A stretch of 64,000 nt of DNA from Saccharina japonica (Eukaryota > Sar > Phaeophyceae > Laminariales > Laminariaceae). Of the stretch, positions 1 to 11,001 are shown one piece after another; positions within the stretch are counted from its first letter, which is position 1, and each line of letters begins with the position of its first letter. The stretch covers positions 48,739 through 112,738 of the forward strand of contig MEHQ01002326.1 in NCBI GenBank assembly GCA_008828725.1, in the 5' to 3' direction. The position numbers and the translations under genes were made by a program. Below the pieces are notes generated by a model. The model saw only the letters and a list, made by a program, of their open reading frames with translations. It made no database searches and was not told the DNA's origin.

Positions 1-70
1 CGGTCAATGGTCAAATGACTAAGGCAAGCAACAAATGAGTATGCCCCCCCCCCCCCCCCCCCCCCCCCCG
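1..70 (+). repeat. R2 repeat end with oligo-C tail (cut by the window edge)
   Basis: GTCAATGGTCAAATGACTAAGG..AGCAACAAATGAGTATG followed by a C-run to about 81. The same block occurs at 165-222, 27735-27790 and 58055-58110. Confidence 0.75.
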
Positions 71-144
71 CCCCCCCCCCCCTCCCCAAAAAACGTACTG
101 AGAGCCCAAATGTTGGAGGTGTTTCTATTAGGAGTAGGAAGGGT

Positions 145-222
145 GCTACGTCTTGAAAGGGATGCGTGAGTCAATGGCCAAATGACTAAAGGCAAGCAAC
201 AAATAGGTACGCGCCCCCCCCC
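145..222 (+). repeat. R2 repeat with oligo-C tail
   Basis: GAAAGGGATGCGTGAGTCAATGG..AACAAATAGGTACG followed by a C-run, downstream of the pseudogene exon 5 donor in gene orientation. Confidence 0.75.
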
Positions 223-481
223 TCCCCTCCGCCACGCCCTATTAATGCTCCAACTCTTTTCCAGGCAAAAGACACATGCACATGCACACACACATATATA
301 CGTACGTGGTGGACGGCAAACGCGATGCTCATTGTCAGTGGCGATGTGACCTTGATCGCCTGCAGGCGGCACAGCTGTACCCCGACTGGAATGCCCCCCC
401 TCAAGGCGGCCGTGTACACGATAAGGAAGACGGCCGAATTATCGATCGCTCTCGTCACTTCCCCGAAAGCGAACGCCAAGC

Positions 482-780
482 AGCTTCAATGAGTTCATTT
501 AATTTCTGGTGTGGCCACTTCCGGAGACAGCAATGGGAGCACTATGTAACTGCCTCGCGGGTGCCTTACCGTATACACACTACGTGATACGATCATTCCC
601 CTTGTGCGGAGCAAAGGTTCTCCACCCCGCACAAATGATCTAACTAGACTGCCAGCTTTGGTGACCGCCAAAAAAAAACGGTACCCTGGTTGTCGAGCTC
701 ACGCAGTGAGAGGCGTGTTTTACAGCGTCGTTGCCAACCGACGCCAACCCAACCTATAAATATATCATATATTTATACGG
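482..780 (-). repeat. R1 dispersed repeat, left part, inserted at transporter exon 5
   Basis: Reverse-oriented copy of the R1 family: AT-rich start (about 755-778), then GGTTGG..CGTCGG, the GCGGGGTGGAGAACC block and the GAAGTGGCCACACC block. Similarity to the copies at 3687 and 58117 stops at CATTGAAGCTG, directly next to the coding remnant of the transporter pseudogene. The right half of R1, including the oligo-C end, is missing. Confidence 0.8.
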
Positions 781-1639
781 AGGGGAGGGGGGGTAACACA
801 CGCGAGGAGGTTGCGGCACATGCAGGCGTATGTGTGGGGGCGGGGAGAGGGGGGTATGTGTGTGTGCCGTTTTCACATGAAACCGTCACGTAGTTCTATC
901 CAACGCCATTAATCAGCACACAGTGTCGTACGTACACCTACAGTAGGTGTCCGTCCTGATTCTTCATTCCAGAGAGTCGCCAGCCAACACAAATTATGTG
1001 GTCACTGCTCGCAAAATTAATCGAGACTCGTACGCGTAGTTAGTTACCATTGATAGCTCTACTTGTGAGTCGGTCATTCCGACCGTACTCTGCTGTGGAA
1101 AATGCTGCACGCAAGGCGCGGTGTACCGATGACACCAAGGTCATGCGGAGGGCATGCTTATTGCACGCAAGCGCACCATGACGATCGATCGCCCTACGGG
1201 AAAAAAAACAACCAAGAGGGCAGAAGCACACATGGGCTACTGGAGGGTCTATCGACAGGCCCCGCCGCCTGTACTGGATGACCTGTCGGCAGCGTCTCCA
1301 CGAATGTACGCTACCTGGCACCTGGCACGTACGGCAGAGTATGTTACACTTATACGTATGTATGCGCAAAATCGGTACGGAGGAAGCAGGAGCCAAACAC
1401 GCGCGCTTGGCAACCGAGTATACAACAGGTGTAAATCAGTTTACGGTGTGTCATTTCGTCGTAAAATAAGAAGAGCCGCAGTTCTCATGAGGGTGCGTGT
1501 ACGAGCTGCACCCACCGCATGTGCACCAAGTGAGCCGCACGAACCCGAGCCTCAGGCCTGGGCTGGATCTCTGCTGATCTACTTCAACATATTCAGGGAG
1601 CACACCGTATATATGTCACCTCCCTTGAGTTCCACAGCT

Positions 1640-1790
1640 AGCTGTCAGATTTTGTTTCCCTCAAACCCCGTAGTTCGCGCGATCGAAGTATCCCACGCAG
1701 CTTGCAAATTGCAAAAATGAGTTTCGACGAAAATCCTCGATCTCACCGCTGTCGTTTTTTTTTTTTTTTTTTTTTAAATCAATATACTAC
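1640..1790 (+). repeat. R3 repeat carrying an MSFDE leader
   Basis: GTAGTTCGCGCGATCGAAG, CACGCAGCTTGCAAA, then ATGAGTTTCGACGAAA and CTCGATCTCACCGCTGT, then a T-run and AATATA. One extra A breaks the MSFDEILDLT frame. Lies in the pseudogene's intron 4 region. Confidence 0.8.
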
Positions 1791-1992
1791 GGTACGTCGT
1801 CATAACGTGGGAATGAGCTACGTAGCTCATTCATACTCCTTACTACAAGGTTTTATAATATGTAGGGTCTCTGTCTCGAGAAGTCCAAAACGTGCCTGAT
1901 GACAAAAACTGGTGCCCGTCCTCCTCCAATTCAGAAGATCACAACGTGTGATACCGGTATGCCGTACGAGTGAAGAGCGTTGAGTAATGTTA

Positions 1993-2370
1993 GCACAGGG
2001 GGATGCGATCGTTCATAAAATAAAAAAAACGCTCGGATGTTTTATCAGAACGGCAAGGATTTTGCCAAACTTTTTTTTTTTTTGGAAATATCTGGTCCTG
2101 GCCGAGAGCCTTCCGAAAAAGTACAAATACATCGCTCGATTTTTAATTCGGGGGACCATGGTAAACAGGACCTACGGTCCACACAAAAACTTATATATTT
2201 ACTTATTTTTACTATTCATAACAATATGATTTGGTCCTATTTACTGTGGTCCCCCCTGTAATAGCAAACTTTTTTTTTTTTCTGTTGTCAAGAAAGCGAG
2301 CGCTGAAAAAAAAAAAAAAAAAACGAATCGCATCCTTGTGCGAACTGAACGCCCCCTTTTACCCTTTACG
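1993..2370. mobile_element. R5 palindromic element split by an R4 MITE
   Basis: GCACAGGGGGATGCGATCG at the left and GAATCGCATCCTTGTGCGAAC at the right form imperfect inverted ends. GCCGAGAGCCTTCCGAAAAA and AAGCGAGCGCTGAAAA blocks are shared with 5005-5245. R4 sits at 2150-2256. Confidence 0.65.
2150..2256. mobile_element. R4 MITE, nested in an R5 element
   Basis: Starts GGGGGACCATGGTAAACAGG and ends in the inverted equivalent TTTACTGTGGTCCCCCC, about 107 bp, with an internal CTACGGTCCACACAAAAAC block shared with copies at 10666, 11002 and 21834. It interrupts the R5 element at 1993-2370. It has no coding capacity. Confidence 0.8.
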
Positions 2371-2639
2371 GTAGTAGTATACATATCATACCGCGCAAAA
2401 GACAAGAGCGTGTCAAAAAAAAAAAAAAAAAAAGGGCGGCAAGAGACATGGAAGGTATCGCCACCAGGAGGAGGAGCCTTACCCCCGTGTCGCCGGTGAG
2501 TAGCTCCCCGTATACCACTTGGATCGTCGCCGCCGAGACGCCGTGGAGCACCGACAATGTAGTTCCCATCACAGTTACGCCCTGGAAGTAGAAGGAGGCC
2601 AGCGCCATGCCCACGACTATAGGAGCTACCGCCAACTGG

Positions 2640-2836
2640 GAGGATAAGGAGGAGGAGGAGGAGGAGGAGGAGGAGGAGGAGGAGGAGGAGGAGGAGGAGG
2701 AGGAGGAGGAGGAGGAGAAGGAGGAGGGGGAGGGGGAGGAGGAGGAGGAGGAGGAGGAGGAGGAGGAGGAGGAGGAGGAGGAGGAGGAGGGGGAGGAGGG
2801 GGAGGAGGAGGAGGAGGAGGAGGAGGAGGAGGAGGG
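2640..2836 (+). repeat. (GGA)n microsatellite forming the pyrimidine tract of an intron
   Basis: About 200 bp of GGA with GGGGGA interruptions. On the gene strand it is a CCT tract ending 4 bases before the CCCAG acceptor of pseudogene exon 4. Confidence 0.9.
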
Positions 2837-3686
2837 GTGGGAGGGCGGGGGGGGGGTTAGCATGTTGGGACGCCGGCGCACTAGTGAGGACGCAGGAACA
2901 TTTATTCATTTGAAGCGGACCATGTCGGGAGACTTCGTGGCGAAAACTCAAAACTCTGGGACACCCGCTACTTCATTTTAAGAACAAAAGTGTATGTACA
3001 CTAACGCCGAATTTTTCGCCGAAAAGAACCGAGGGAACGACGATTAAGATAACACACCGCTCTACTTTATACCTTGCCGGTGGCAACGGCTGTCTTCGCC
3101 TGCAACTGAAAGTTCCCCGTCTGCGAGGAAGGGAGTGACCGCCCCACACATCAAAACGCCGTCAGCTACCCGCGTGCAATCCCCACTGAGATTCTGAGCG
3201 CGATTAACACACGACCATCGCTGATCGTGGATGTGCGCCGCGCCCGGCTGCACGAGCTCTGATCGCCACGGCTGCTGACAAAACTGTCTACTCGTGCCCG
3301 TTAAAATAAAAACAAAAAGTTAAAACTTCAGTCAACCGCGCATGTCGCTCACCGTGCATATCGTGTCGCCCGAGTTTTCGAAACGAACTTCACTATTAAA
3401 CCAACCCAGCCGTGTCGTGTGCCTGTGTATCTCGAAGGTGGGAACAACTTAACGTCTAGCACTACTGTAGTATACTTGGAAGTGTATCGCATATAGTTGT
3501 GTTCTTCCGTTTTTTATTTATTTTGTTCGGGAGCCTTTTTCCCGTTTTCCTTTTTCCATTTTGTTTTTTCATTGTCCCTGGTTCACAGTTTCTGTTTGCG
3601 AGATCGTGCTCCAGGTAACCGCCGTTCCTCCCACTAGAGATTTTGTTCTACCGCACTCGGCCTATGATCGTTCCGCACTCTACCTA

Positions 3687-4209
3687 TATTATATATATAT
3701 ATATATATAGGTTGGGCTGGCGTTGGTCGGCAGCGACACTGTGAAATATGCCGCTCTCTACATGAACTAGACCACCAATGGGTACCGTGTTTGTTTTTAG
3801 GGTCGATCACAGCTGGCGGTCGAGTTAGATTAGTTGTGCGGGGTGGAGAACCTTCACTCCGTACAAGGGGGAATGATGTACCTCGAACTGGTAGTGTTTA
3901 TGGTAAGGCACCCACAAGGCAGTTACATAGTGCTCCCATTGCTGTCTCAGGAAGTGGCCACACCGGAAACTAAATTAACTCATTGAAGCTGCCATCCATA
4001 TGCAAGTCCACCTCACAAGCGGTCCTTAGTAGGATGCAATCCACCTTTCATGCGACTCGCCAAATACCTCACGGCGCTTCGCGCTCAGTGCTAGCAATGT
4101 CTGTCTGGTCGGTGAGAACCCGACATGCTCCGTCCCGGCATTATAGGGATGCGAGGGTCTATGGTAATACGGCTACGGCCATGCATGAATATCGAGTACA
4201 CCCCCCCCT
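3687..4209 (+). repeat. R1 dispersed repeat, near full length
   Basis: Starts in an AT run (3687-3710), contains GGTTGGGCTGGCGTTGG, GGGGTGGAGAACC, GAAGTGGCCACACCGGAA, ATGCGACTCGCC, ACCCGACATGCTCCGTCCCG and GATGCGAGGGTCTATGG, and ends GAGTACACCCCCCCC. The same order of blocks is seen at 58117-58629. No long reading frame encodes a recognisable transposase, so it is non-autonomous. Confidence 0.85.
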
Positions 4210-4710
4210 CTGAACGGAGGAATCTCTGCGGCATAACGGTACCGTATACGGCCGTGCGGGGACCTACCCGCTTCGTTTCAATATATATCTGGGGAACCAG
4301 GGAGACATGTTCTTTAGGGACGCACGCGCAATGTTTTTCGTAAAAGAAACTTTCGAAGTGAGGTTCGACACCCGTGTCCCGCCGACGACGCCAAATGTGA
4401 AGGTGTTACCTGCTGAGCTTCAGGGGTAGAAGATCGATCGAGTACCCAGCCCAGGGCACACATTAGAACAGTCAGGAAGGGGGTGAGGCAGTGGAGGGTG
4501 TTGCACGCACGAGCATTACCACATAACCCGGCAAGCTGCTGCCAGTACGCATGATACGTACGCGNGGTAAAGGCGGAGGACGCAAGCTGCGGTAGATATA
4601 GGGGTGCCGCCCAGATTTTTTACGTAGAGTTACCGGTTGAACAGTGCCGGCCGCCCGCTACGTATAGTAAGTGCCTGTGAAATCGCGTGGCACAGCAGGT
4701 GGGGATAAAC

Positions 4711-4862
4711 CAGTGTGGCAGTGTGCGGAGTATATAGTGCCGGTTGCCGCTATAGTAGTGCCTATGGAACCGCTTTGACACATAAGGGATGCACCAGTGT
4801 GGCGGTGTGCGGAGTATATAGTGCCGGTTGCCGTTATATTAGTGCCGGTATTGTTAGCTGGC
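4711..4862 (+). repeat. 84-bp tandem repeat, about two copies
   Basis: CAGTGTGGCAGTGTGCGGAG at 4711 recurs at 4795 with GTATATAGTGCCGGTTGCCG following in both. Inside the pseudogene span. Confidence 0.7.
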
Positions 4863-5004
4863 GCATACATATACCGGCAACACAGAGGAGGGCTCCCATA
4901 GTAGTAACTTCTACGTAGTCCAAAATAAGCTTTGACACGCCCAAACATTTCAAGTTTACAGAGGGACCAACCACTGTATTTGTTGGTTTTACCAACAAGG
5001 AGGC

Positions 5005-5245
5005 GTGAGTTCGCACAGGAGATGCGATCGTTTTGTTTCTCAGCGCTCTTTTTTTCGATAACGTTAAAAATCGGTGCTAAACAAAAGTCGAACATTATTC
5101 TAGTTTCGGAAGGCTCTCAACCCAGACCAGAGCTTTCCGAAAGCACCTTGTTCGGTATCGGCAAAACCTAACCCCGCTCTGGAAAAATCGAGCGCTGGAA
5201 AAACGACCGCACATCCTTTGCGAACTCAAACGCTCTTTTACGGCA
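5005..5245. mobile_element. R5 palindromic element
   Basis: GAGTTCGCACAGGAGATGCG at the left, GCGAACTCAAACGCTC at the right, inverted to each other; CAGCGCTC/GAGCGCTG and CGGAAGGCTCTC/AGAGCTTTCCG pairs lie further in. No reading frame of note. Confidence 0.65.
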
Positions 5246-6387
5246 ACGCTAGCCACTGGCCTTTTTGGTCACGTGACGAAGGTAGACCTGTGGCTGTGAA
5301 TAGTGCTTAATATATATACATCACCAACCAAGGATGTATCGTGGGTTCGAATCCCGCCGATTTCATACTTTCTATGTTCGAGCGTGCGCGCGCGCTGGAG
5401 ACATTTAGGAATGGTTGCGATAGAATTATCACCGCAAAAAAAAATGGACGCAGAGAAACTTTGTACCTGGAACCCCTAAAGCAAGAAGCTTCACACAAAT
5501 TGCTGCTACACAGAGTATACCCTCATCGTAGCATGCATCAATACTAAAAAAAAACAAATCGATCTGACCACATAAATGTGTGCCCATTCGCACGCCGAAG
5601 AAGCGCGAGCTCGTTTGCCCATGGAGAAAATCAAGACGCACCAGCAGATTGAGATTCTTGTTGTCGCGTGTTACCTCCCCTCTCAAACCAGAGAGCGTGT
5701 GCGTGCTTATCGAGTGCCCCTTTCGTGCGTAGGGCTACTTTTTTCTGCACCGCGAGTTTTGGGGGGGGGGGTTTCTCCTTCCCCTCATCTCCATTCCGAA
5801 GAATGGCACTCCAGTAGTAGTAGCATTAGCAGCAGCGGTGGTGGTTCCTCAAGCATGCCGCCTAAGCATCGCAGTGTGTGTTTAGCACACAAGTCCACCG
5901 TGTGTATCGCCCAGACGAGACTTGATGACGACAATCCGGCCCTTGATTTCCTATAGCAGTTCGAAACCGACTTTTTTTTTGGTCTGAGGGAAACAGCACC
6001 AGCGAATACCCCTCGTAGCAAACTTTGCCGAATGCGAGAAGCAACCGGGAAACACCTGGCCACACCTTGACTTAACCGATGGCTTTGATGCAGTAACGGC
6101 CACTACTCCCCGACAGCACCCCCGCCATCCAGACAATAAGACTACAACGTCTCACGCCTCAAGACGAATACCCTAATCCCACTTCATGGTCTAGATCTTC
6201 CTTGAAAGGCAGATATCTATCCCCGATCTTGTCCTGTATGATCTGTATGATCTGTATGATTTAGCCTCATTTTGCCGGGTGGGGACCGTATGTATAATCG
6301 GCATGATCTAGCGCATGTTTCCTGGGTTGGATCTGCACTATAAGCAGATCCTGCACAAGCTATCACAAAGGCAGGCGGGCAACTACT

Positions 6388-6562
6388 GTAGATGATCTAG
6401 ATCATGATCTGTCTGTAGATTATCTAGATCATGATCTATCCGTAGATGATCTAGATCATGATCAATCTGTAGATGATCTAGATCATGATATATCTGTAGA
6501 TGATCTAGATCATGATATATCTGTAGATTATTTAGATCATGACCTATATGTAGATGATCTGT
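6388..6562 (+). repeat. 27-bp tandem repeat, about 6.5 copies
   Basis: Unit GTAGATGATCTAGATCATGA plus TCTATCT-like ends. Each unit holds the palindromes TCTAGA and GATCATGATC, so single strands can fold into a row of hairpins. A related, less regular array is at 43045-43175. Confidence 0.85.
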
Positions 6563-7095
6563 CCCGAGTTTTTCCAAACCTTTTTCTGTCGCCGTTGATT
6601 GCCGCTTCCGCTGTTGCAGCGCTCTCAACGCCCGTTTCGTTTCGCTTGTTCACTGCTACATACTCCCCGAGACAAATTCCAACGGGGACATACGTACTTA
6701 AATACACCATCCTGCGCAAGTATTCCTCTTTTTGTACCTCGGGTTAATATTAACCTAGTAAAATTGACCAATCAGAAAACTGCGGGCATGAAATCCCTTT
6801 CTGAACAACAAGGCCCGGCACCAATCCCAACTAGAATGTCCCAAACGAATAATTCCAACTAGAATGTCCCAAACTGAAAAGTTACGAGATCTTGAGGGGG
6901 TTAAACACTGCTGCCATGGTGCCACGGCCAATACTGCTGAAATCATTCATCGATATGCCAACCGCACATCGGGCTATGGTTTGTGGTGCCAAGTACCCTG
7001 GTAGAGCTTACCCTGGTACAGCTTTGTTTTAGAGAAAAATGGTGGACGAAACACGGTGCCCGAGACGAAGAGGGCTGTCCCTATATAGTGGTTGG

Positions 7096-7412
7096 TTGGG
7101 TCGGAGTTAGGGCTACGATAGAGGTGCACCTGCATACAGGCCATGTTTCTGCCTTCTGAGGGGGGTCACTTAAGGAGCTCCATACTAATAGTAAGTCAAA
7201 AACTGTTTTTGGAGGAAAATGAAAAGTGCTACGATATACGTACGCGTACCTGACGAAAATGCCCATGACCTCAGTGTAAAAGGAAAAAAAAAACATGGCA
7301 ACGCAAGAAAGAAACCCCGGAGATTTTGGACGAAGGAGCCCCCGTGATTCAGAAAACCTTTCAGTTAAAAAGTGCTACCGGGTATATGCGTACCTCTATC
7401 GGATAAGTGGTA
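7096..7412. mobile_element. R6 MITE in pseudogene intron 2
   Basis: GGCTACGATAGAGGTGCACC at the left and AAAGTGCTACCGGG..GTACCTCTATCGG at the right are inverted. The CTTAAGGAGCTCCATACTAA and TTTTGGAGGAAAATGAAAA blocks recur at 22070-22110, and the first also at 17550. Confidence 0.65.
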
Positions 7413-7548
7413 AAATAGAATAAGCTACGTACACCCTTTTTCTGTCAACCATTTTCTTCGAATAAGTGGTAAATATTATAAGCTACACCCTTTTTTCTGT
7501 CAACCATTTCTTCGAATAAGTGGTAAATATAATAAGCTACACCCTCTC
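7386..7548 (+). repeat. ~54-bp tandem repeat, three copies
   Basis: Units with ATAAGTGGTAAATATAATAA, GCTACACCC and TTTTCTGTCAACCATTTCTT repeat three times between the R6 copy and pseudogene exon 2. Confidence 0.65.
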
Positions 7549-7603
7549 TACTGCCGCGGCTGGCCGGCCCTGCAAGCGATACAAGCCGCCGGTCACCGCC
7601 GCC

Positions 7604-7638
7604 GCCACCACCACCACCACCACCACCACCACCACCCC
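7604..7638 (+). repeat. (CCA)n microsatellite
   Basis: About 11 CAC/CCA units, starting 18 bp beyond the donor of pseudogene exon 2 in gene orientation. Confidence 0.85.
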
Positions 7639-7904
7639 CGCTTCTTCCACCTTACCTCCACACTATCTCCAGCCCAGGAGTTGCCCCTGTTCTGAGTAAC
7701 GACAAGAAGGAAGGATAATGAAACGGTTGAGGTGACCAATAGGCGCCACTGCTGTGGCGTGACGGGCTGTTGACGCGTGCCCGACACACGAAAGTACACC
7801 GCTGTGCCCAGCCAGGTGCACAGCTGAGCAGCCGCCGTAGTCTATTGACGCGCGTGTAACACAACAAAAAGCACACCGCGGGCAACGCCGTTCGTATGTG
7901 AGTT

Positions 7905-8109
7905 CAGGGGGGGGGAGCAGGGGGAAGAGAGGGGAAGGAAGGGAAGAGGAGGGAGGGAGGGAGGGAGGGGAGTGGGAGGAGGGAGGGGAGGGAGGGGAGG
8001 GGAGGGGAGGGGAGGGGAGGGAGGGAGGGGGGAGGGAGGTGGAGGGGACGGAGGAGGGGCGAGCGGAAAGGGCAGAGGGGAGGGGAGGGGAGGGGAGGGG
8101 AGGGGCGGG
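7905..8109 (+). repeat. GGGGA/GGGA purine tract
   Basis: About 200 bp of GGGGA, GGGA and GGA units. On the gene strand it is a CCCCT tract ~60 bp upstream of the acceptor of pseudogene exon 2. Confidence 0.85.
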
Positions 8110-8764
8110 GTATCAGGAATCGGCCACACAGGAGAGAGTCGAAGTGCGGGAGGAGATTTTGAGAAGACCACGCGGGTCAGTCGGTTGCAAATTGGCCACC
8201 GCCCTCCTTTACCGAAAAAATGAAAGTGCGCTGCTGGAGGCCGATGGCTAACGCTCCTTGCCTTCGGGCGCTTGTAGCGGTTTAAATCGTCTCTATTCAT
8301 CGCAAAAGAACAGCGAAGACTCAGAGCCAAACAAGTGTAGTTTACAACATTTTCAAGGAAGCTAAAGAGATATGCTGTCCTGCCCGCTTCAGGCCTACCT
8401 GGTATACTGTAGTATATCGCAAGCGCCAACACGAAATCGTTCGGGCAGCAGAAACCAAACCCGGTTATGTTACGCTCGACACGGAACGAGGCCCCGTCGA
8501 GAAGCAAGCATCGCTATTGAAAATCCCCGATACGGGGGGCAAACAAGAAGAAGAAAAAAACGTGCTGACATACTGTATACCAGGTACGACAACACTAGAG
8601 TATACCTGGTACGTTTATTTCAGACTGTTTAATTTTAATTTTAATTTTAATTTAACTTAAATTATTTCTTCCCCCACAAATAGACACACACTTCCTGAAT
8701 TCTGCAGCCTCAGATTGTGTCCCCCTCATACGGGATGTACATCCTACATGAGGACATATAAAAC

Positions 8765-8875
8765 CCGTAAGTACGCGCGATCGAAGTATTACACTCAGCT
8801 AGCAAATATGAGCTTTTCGACGAAATCCTCGAGCTCACAGCTGCTGTTTTTTTTTTTTTTTTAATATATATAAGT
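8765..8875 (+). repeat. R3 repeat carrying an MSFDE leader
   Basis: CGCGCGATCGAAGTATTACA, CTCAGCTAGCAAATATGAG, GACGAAATCCTCGAGCTCAC, then a T-run and AATATATATA. One extra T breaks the short frame. Confidence 0.8.
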
Positions 8876-9702
8876 TGGTACAGTAGACGTACTACAACCT
8901 TTGAAACATCATACGAAGAGACAATATCATACACCACCTATCTCCGAAACTCCCACACCAGCTTCTTCTCTGCCTCACGAAAAACGCTCACCACGAAGAT
9001 GTAGCCGGAAGCCTGCGGGGGTGAGTTGAAGTTTTTGAAGAGGTTGATGACGGCGTGGAAGGCTGCGACCGACACAAGCAGCCACGCTCCCTCCTTCGCC
9101 ATGAGTCGCAAGACCTTTCCCCTGGCATCCCGACGATTGGTAGACGAAACAACAGCACCAGGAGTGGTAGCAGGACTAGTAGAAGCAGCAGCAGCAGCAG
9201 CAGCAGCAGCCGGCATTTTCCTCTCGGGGGAAGGGCTTGCTCTTCGCGAGGGGCGAAAACAACTGCCAGAACGATCTGATAACGGGGACGCGAGGAAGCA
9301 ATGCTAGGGTATATTAGAGGTTGACGACTTCCTTCAGAAAGGAAAAATGGCGATAACAATTGACGGTTACAGCGACCTCGGCCAAAAAATGCCTCATTAT
9401 TTGATGGGGGGTGAGATACCAAATCCGGTGTGCGAGTTTCAGTGCAAGGAGTCGTACGGCACGGGCAGTACATGACCCTCTACCCGTACTACTCGTAAAA
9501 GGTTGATAACGCCAAAAGTTACCATTGTTTGGATCGCTGCACATCCCTTATATCATCCCTTAAAAGATACCTTAAAAGGGGTACCGGTAAACACCGCTCG
9601 CGAGTTGCGTTTAAGGATACAGCTCCTCTGTCTAAAACCAAGTGAATAGAAATGGCCACCTGTTTCGAAGTTGTTTTTCGTGTACCACGAACCTCGCTCA
9701 AA

Positions 9703-9738
9703 CCCTATAACCTAACCCTAATCCTAACCCAACCCCAT
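9703..9738 (+). repeat. Degenerate telomere-like repeat
   Basis: ACCCTATAACCTAACCCTA, then ATCCTAACCCAACCCC, 0.5 kb upstream of the transporter pseudogene start. Imperfect CCTAAC units. Confidence 0.6.
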
Positions 9739-10665
9739 GTGGAGATGCACGGGGAAAAAAAAAAAAGTGAAAAATGGTAAAATCCTATTTACTTGGTTTT
9801 AGAGGGAATTGTATTCTTAAACGCAACTCCGGAGTTGTGTGTACCGCTACGCACTTAAAAGGGGTCCGTTCCGAAAGGGTTATAATAACCCGTGCAGCAC
9901 TACTACTAGTAGTGTAACGGCATTGTCATGGTATTCATGGTATCCCCGTTTCCCCTCTATTGTTGAGGTGGCGTGTTTCCGATGAAACACGCATCGGCAA
10001 ATAATTGTTTGCCGCCCCTCTGTGCCAGAATTCTCTGAGCACAGAACCAGCGTGATAATAAATATAAGACTTCAAGCATCAAAACTGTGAGTAACTGAGT
10101 CGCGTCTCGTCTCAAACCTGCACGGTAGTCGGGCTTGCCCCATACCGCATTTGTAGCTACGTACCTAACCTCCCCAGGGATCCAATACGGTTATACATGG
10201 CGTCGACGGCAGGACGCACAAACGTTTTTTGCGACAAACTAACACTTGGAATCACAGCTGTCTGGGGCATTTTTAGTCAATAATAAAAGGGTTTTAGCGA
10301 GAGGCTGGGAGGGGAAGGGGGTCGTGCGGGCGACGAAAAGCGGGCCAAAGCATGAAAACGCCCGCCTTGGTTTGGAAACCCAGGGGCACGTTTGTTATTA
10401 TAGTGGGTAGTCGCTGTTGCCTGTTGCCCGATGCCTCTCTTCTGCCTGTGGGCGTACCGACCAGCAGCCCGGGGGAAACCTGTTGCGACGGGCACTGCTC
10501 GTCGTACTGGCGTTTCGTGCGAAGCCGTGAGCCATCGCCCCCCCCCCCCGGGTGGCGAGGGGGTTCCGCCGGAGGCGTCGCCTGAGGCGATTGTTTTGGT
10601 AAGTTTCGCTTCACATACATACACCGGCGCACGTATAAGGGACTTCTACTATTACGGGCGAGCAT

Positions 10666-10795
10666 AGTAAATACTAGTAAATAGGACCTACGGTGCACAC
10701 AAATACCTACGAGGTACGTACATACGAAGTATAAACCTTTTTTTTACTATTAATAACAACATTTGGTCCCCTATTTATTATGGTACTCCGTAAGT
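10666..10795. mobile_element. R4 MITE (uninterrupted relative of the nested copy)
   Basis: CATAGTAAATACTAGTAAAT followed by AGGACCTACGGTGCACACAA and a right end GGTCCCCTATTTATTATGG. Its left end is the same sequence that is split by an insertion at 11027-11269, so it serves as the empty site. Confidence 0.75.
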
Positions 10796-11001
10796 ATTTT
10801 CAAAAGCAAAACGCATCACGCCAACGTCACCAAAAAGCTCTCGCCTCTGCCGGGTCGTGTACGTTTCTTTCCATCAAAGGCTGGCCTGGTGCACACCAGG
10901 TATGTGTGTGTACCTATGGCCACCTCTATACTGCAGACCAGCGTAGGTTGTGGCGGACATCGACCCACCCCGAGGCCGGAGCCTACCTGGTATACTATTA
11001 C

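Larger units (their letters stand above)
306..9216 (-). pseudogene. Decayed TPT/DMT-like transporter, paralogue of the gene at 18396-26763
   Basis: Recognisable exons on the minus strand are exon 1 (9216-8992, 75 codons, GTGAGC donor), exon 2 (7841-7656, 62 codons, GTAAGG donor), exon 4 (2635-2483, 51 codons, CCCAG acceptor) and the 3' part of exon 5 (479-306, 58 codons, GTACGT donor). Lengths and phase-0 junctions match the plus-strand paralogue, e.g. TRQQPVTPQQWRLLV against TRQQPATRQEWRFLV, and IKVTSPLTMSI against TKVTSPLTISI. Exon 1 has an Ala run encoded by an AGC/GCA microsatellite (9186-9210). The first ~20 codons of exon 5 are absent where an R1 repeat abuts at about 482. The best exon-3 candidate (near 6940-6905) reads AVLAVAP only out of phase with its AG and then loses similarity. 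A weak match to the missing exon-5 start lies near 1100-1170. Exon 6 would lie beyond the window. Could still be transcribed; inferred non-functional. Confidence 0.65.

Noticed and set aside
2241..2981. Poly-Leu, poly-Ser and poly-Glu frames
   Set aside because: Translations of the GGA microsatellite; only the embedded 51-codon transporter exon (2483-2635, minus) has homology support.
3062..3253. Minus-strand frame as candidate exon 3 of the transporter pseudogene
   Set aside because: Its AG acceptor gives the wrong phase and the peptide does not align convincingly with the paralogue's exon 3.
5330..5380. tRNA-like B-box GGTTCGAATCCC
   Set aside because: No matching acceptor stem, D-arm or anticodon arm can be drawn around it; at best a tRNA-derived relic.
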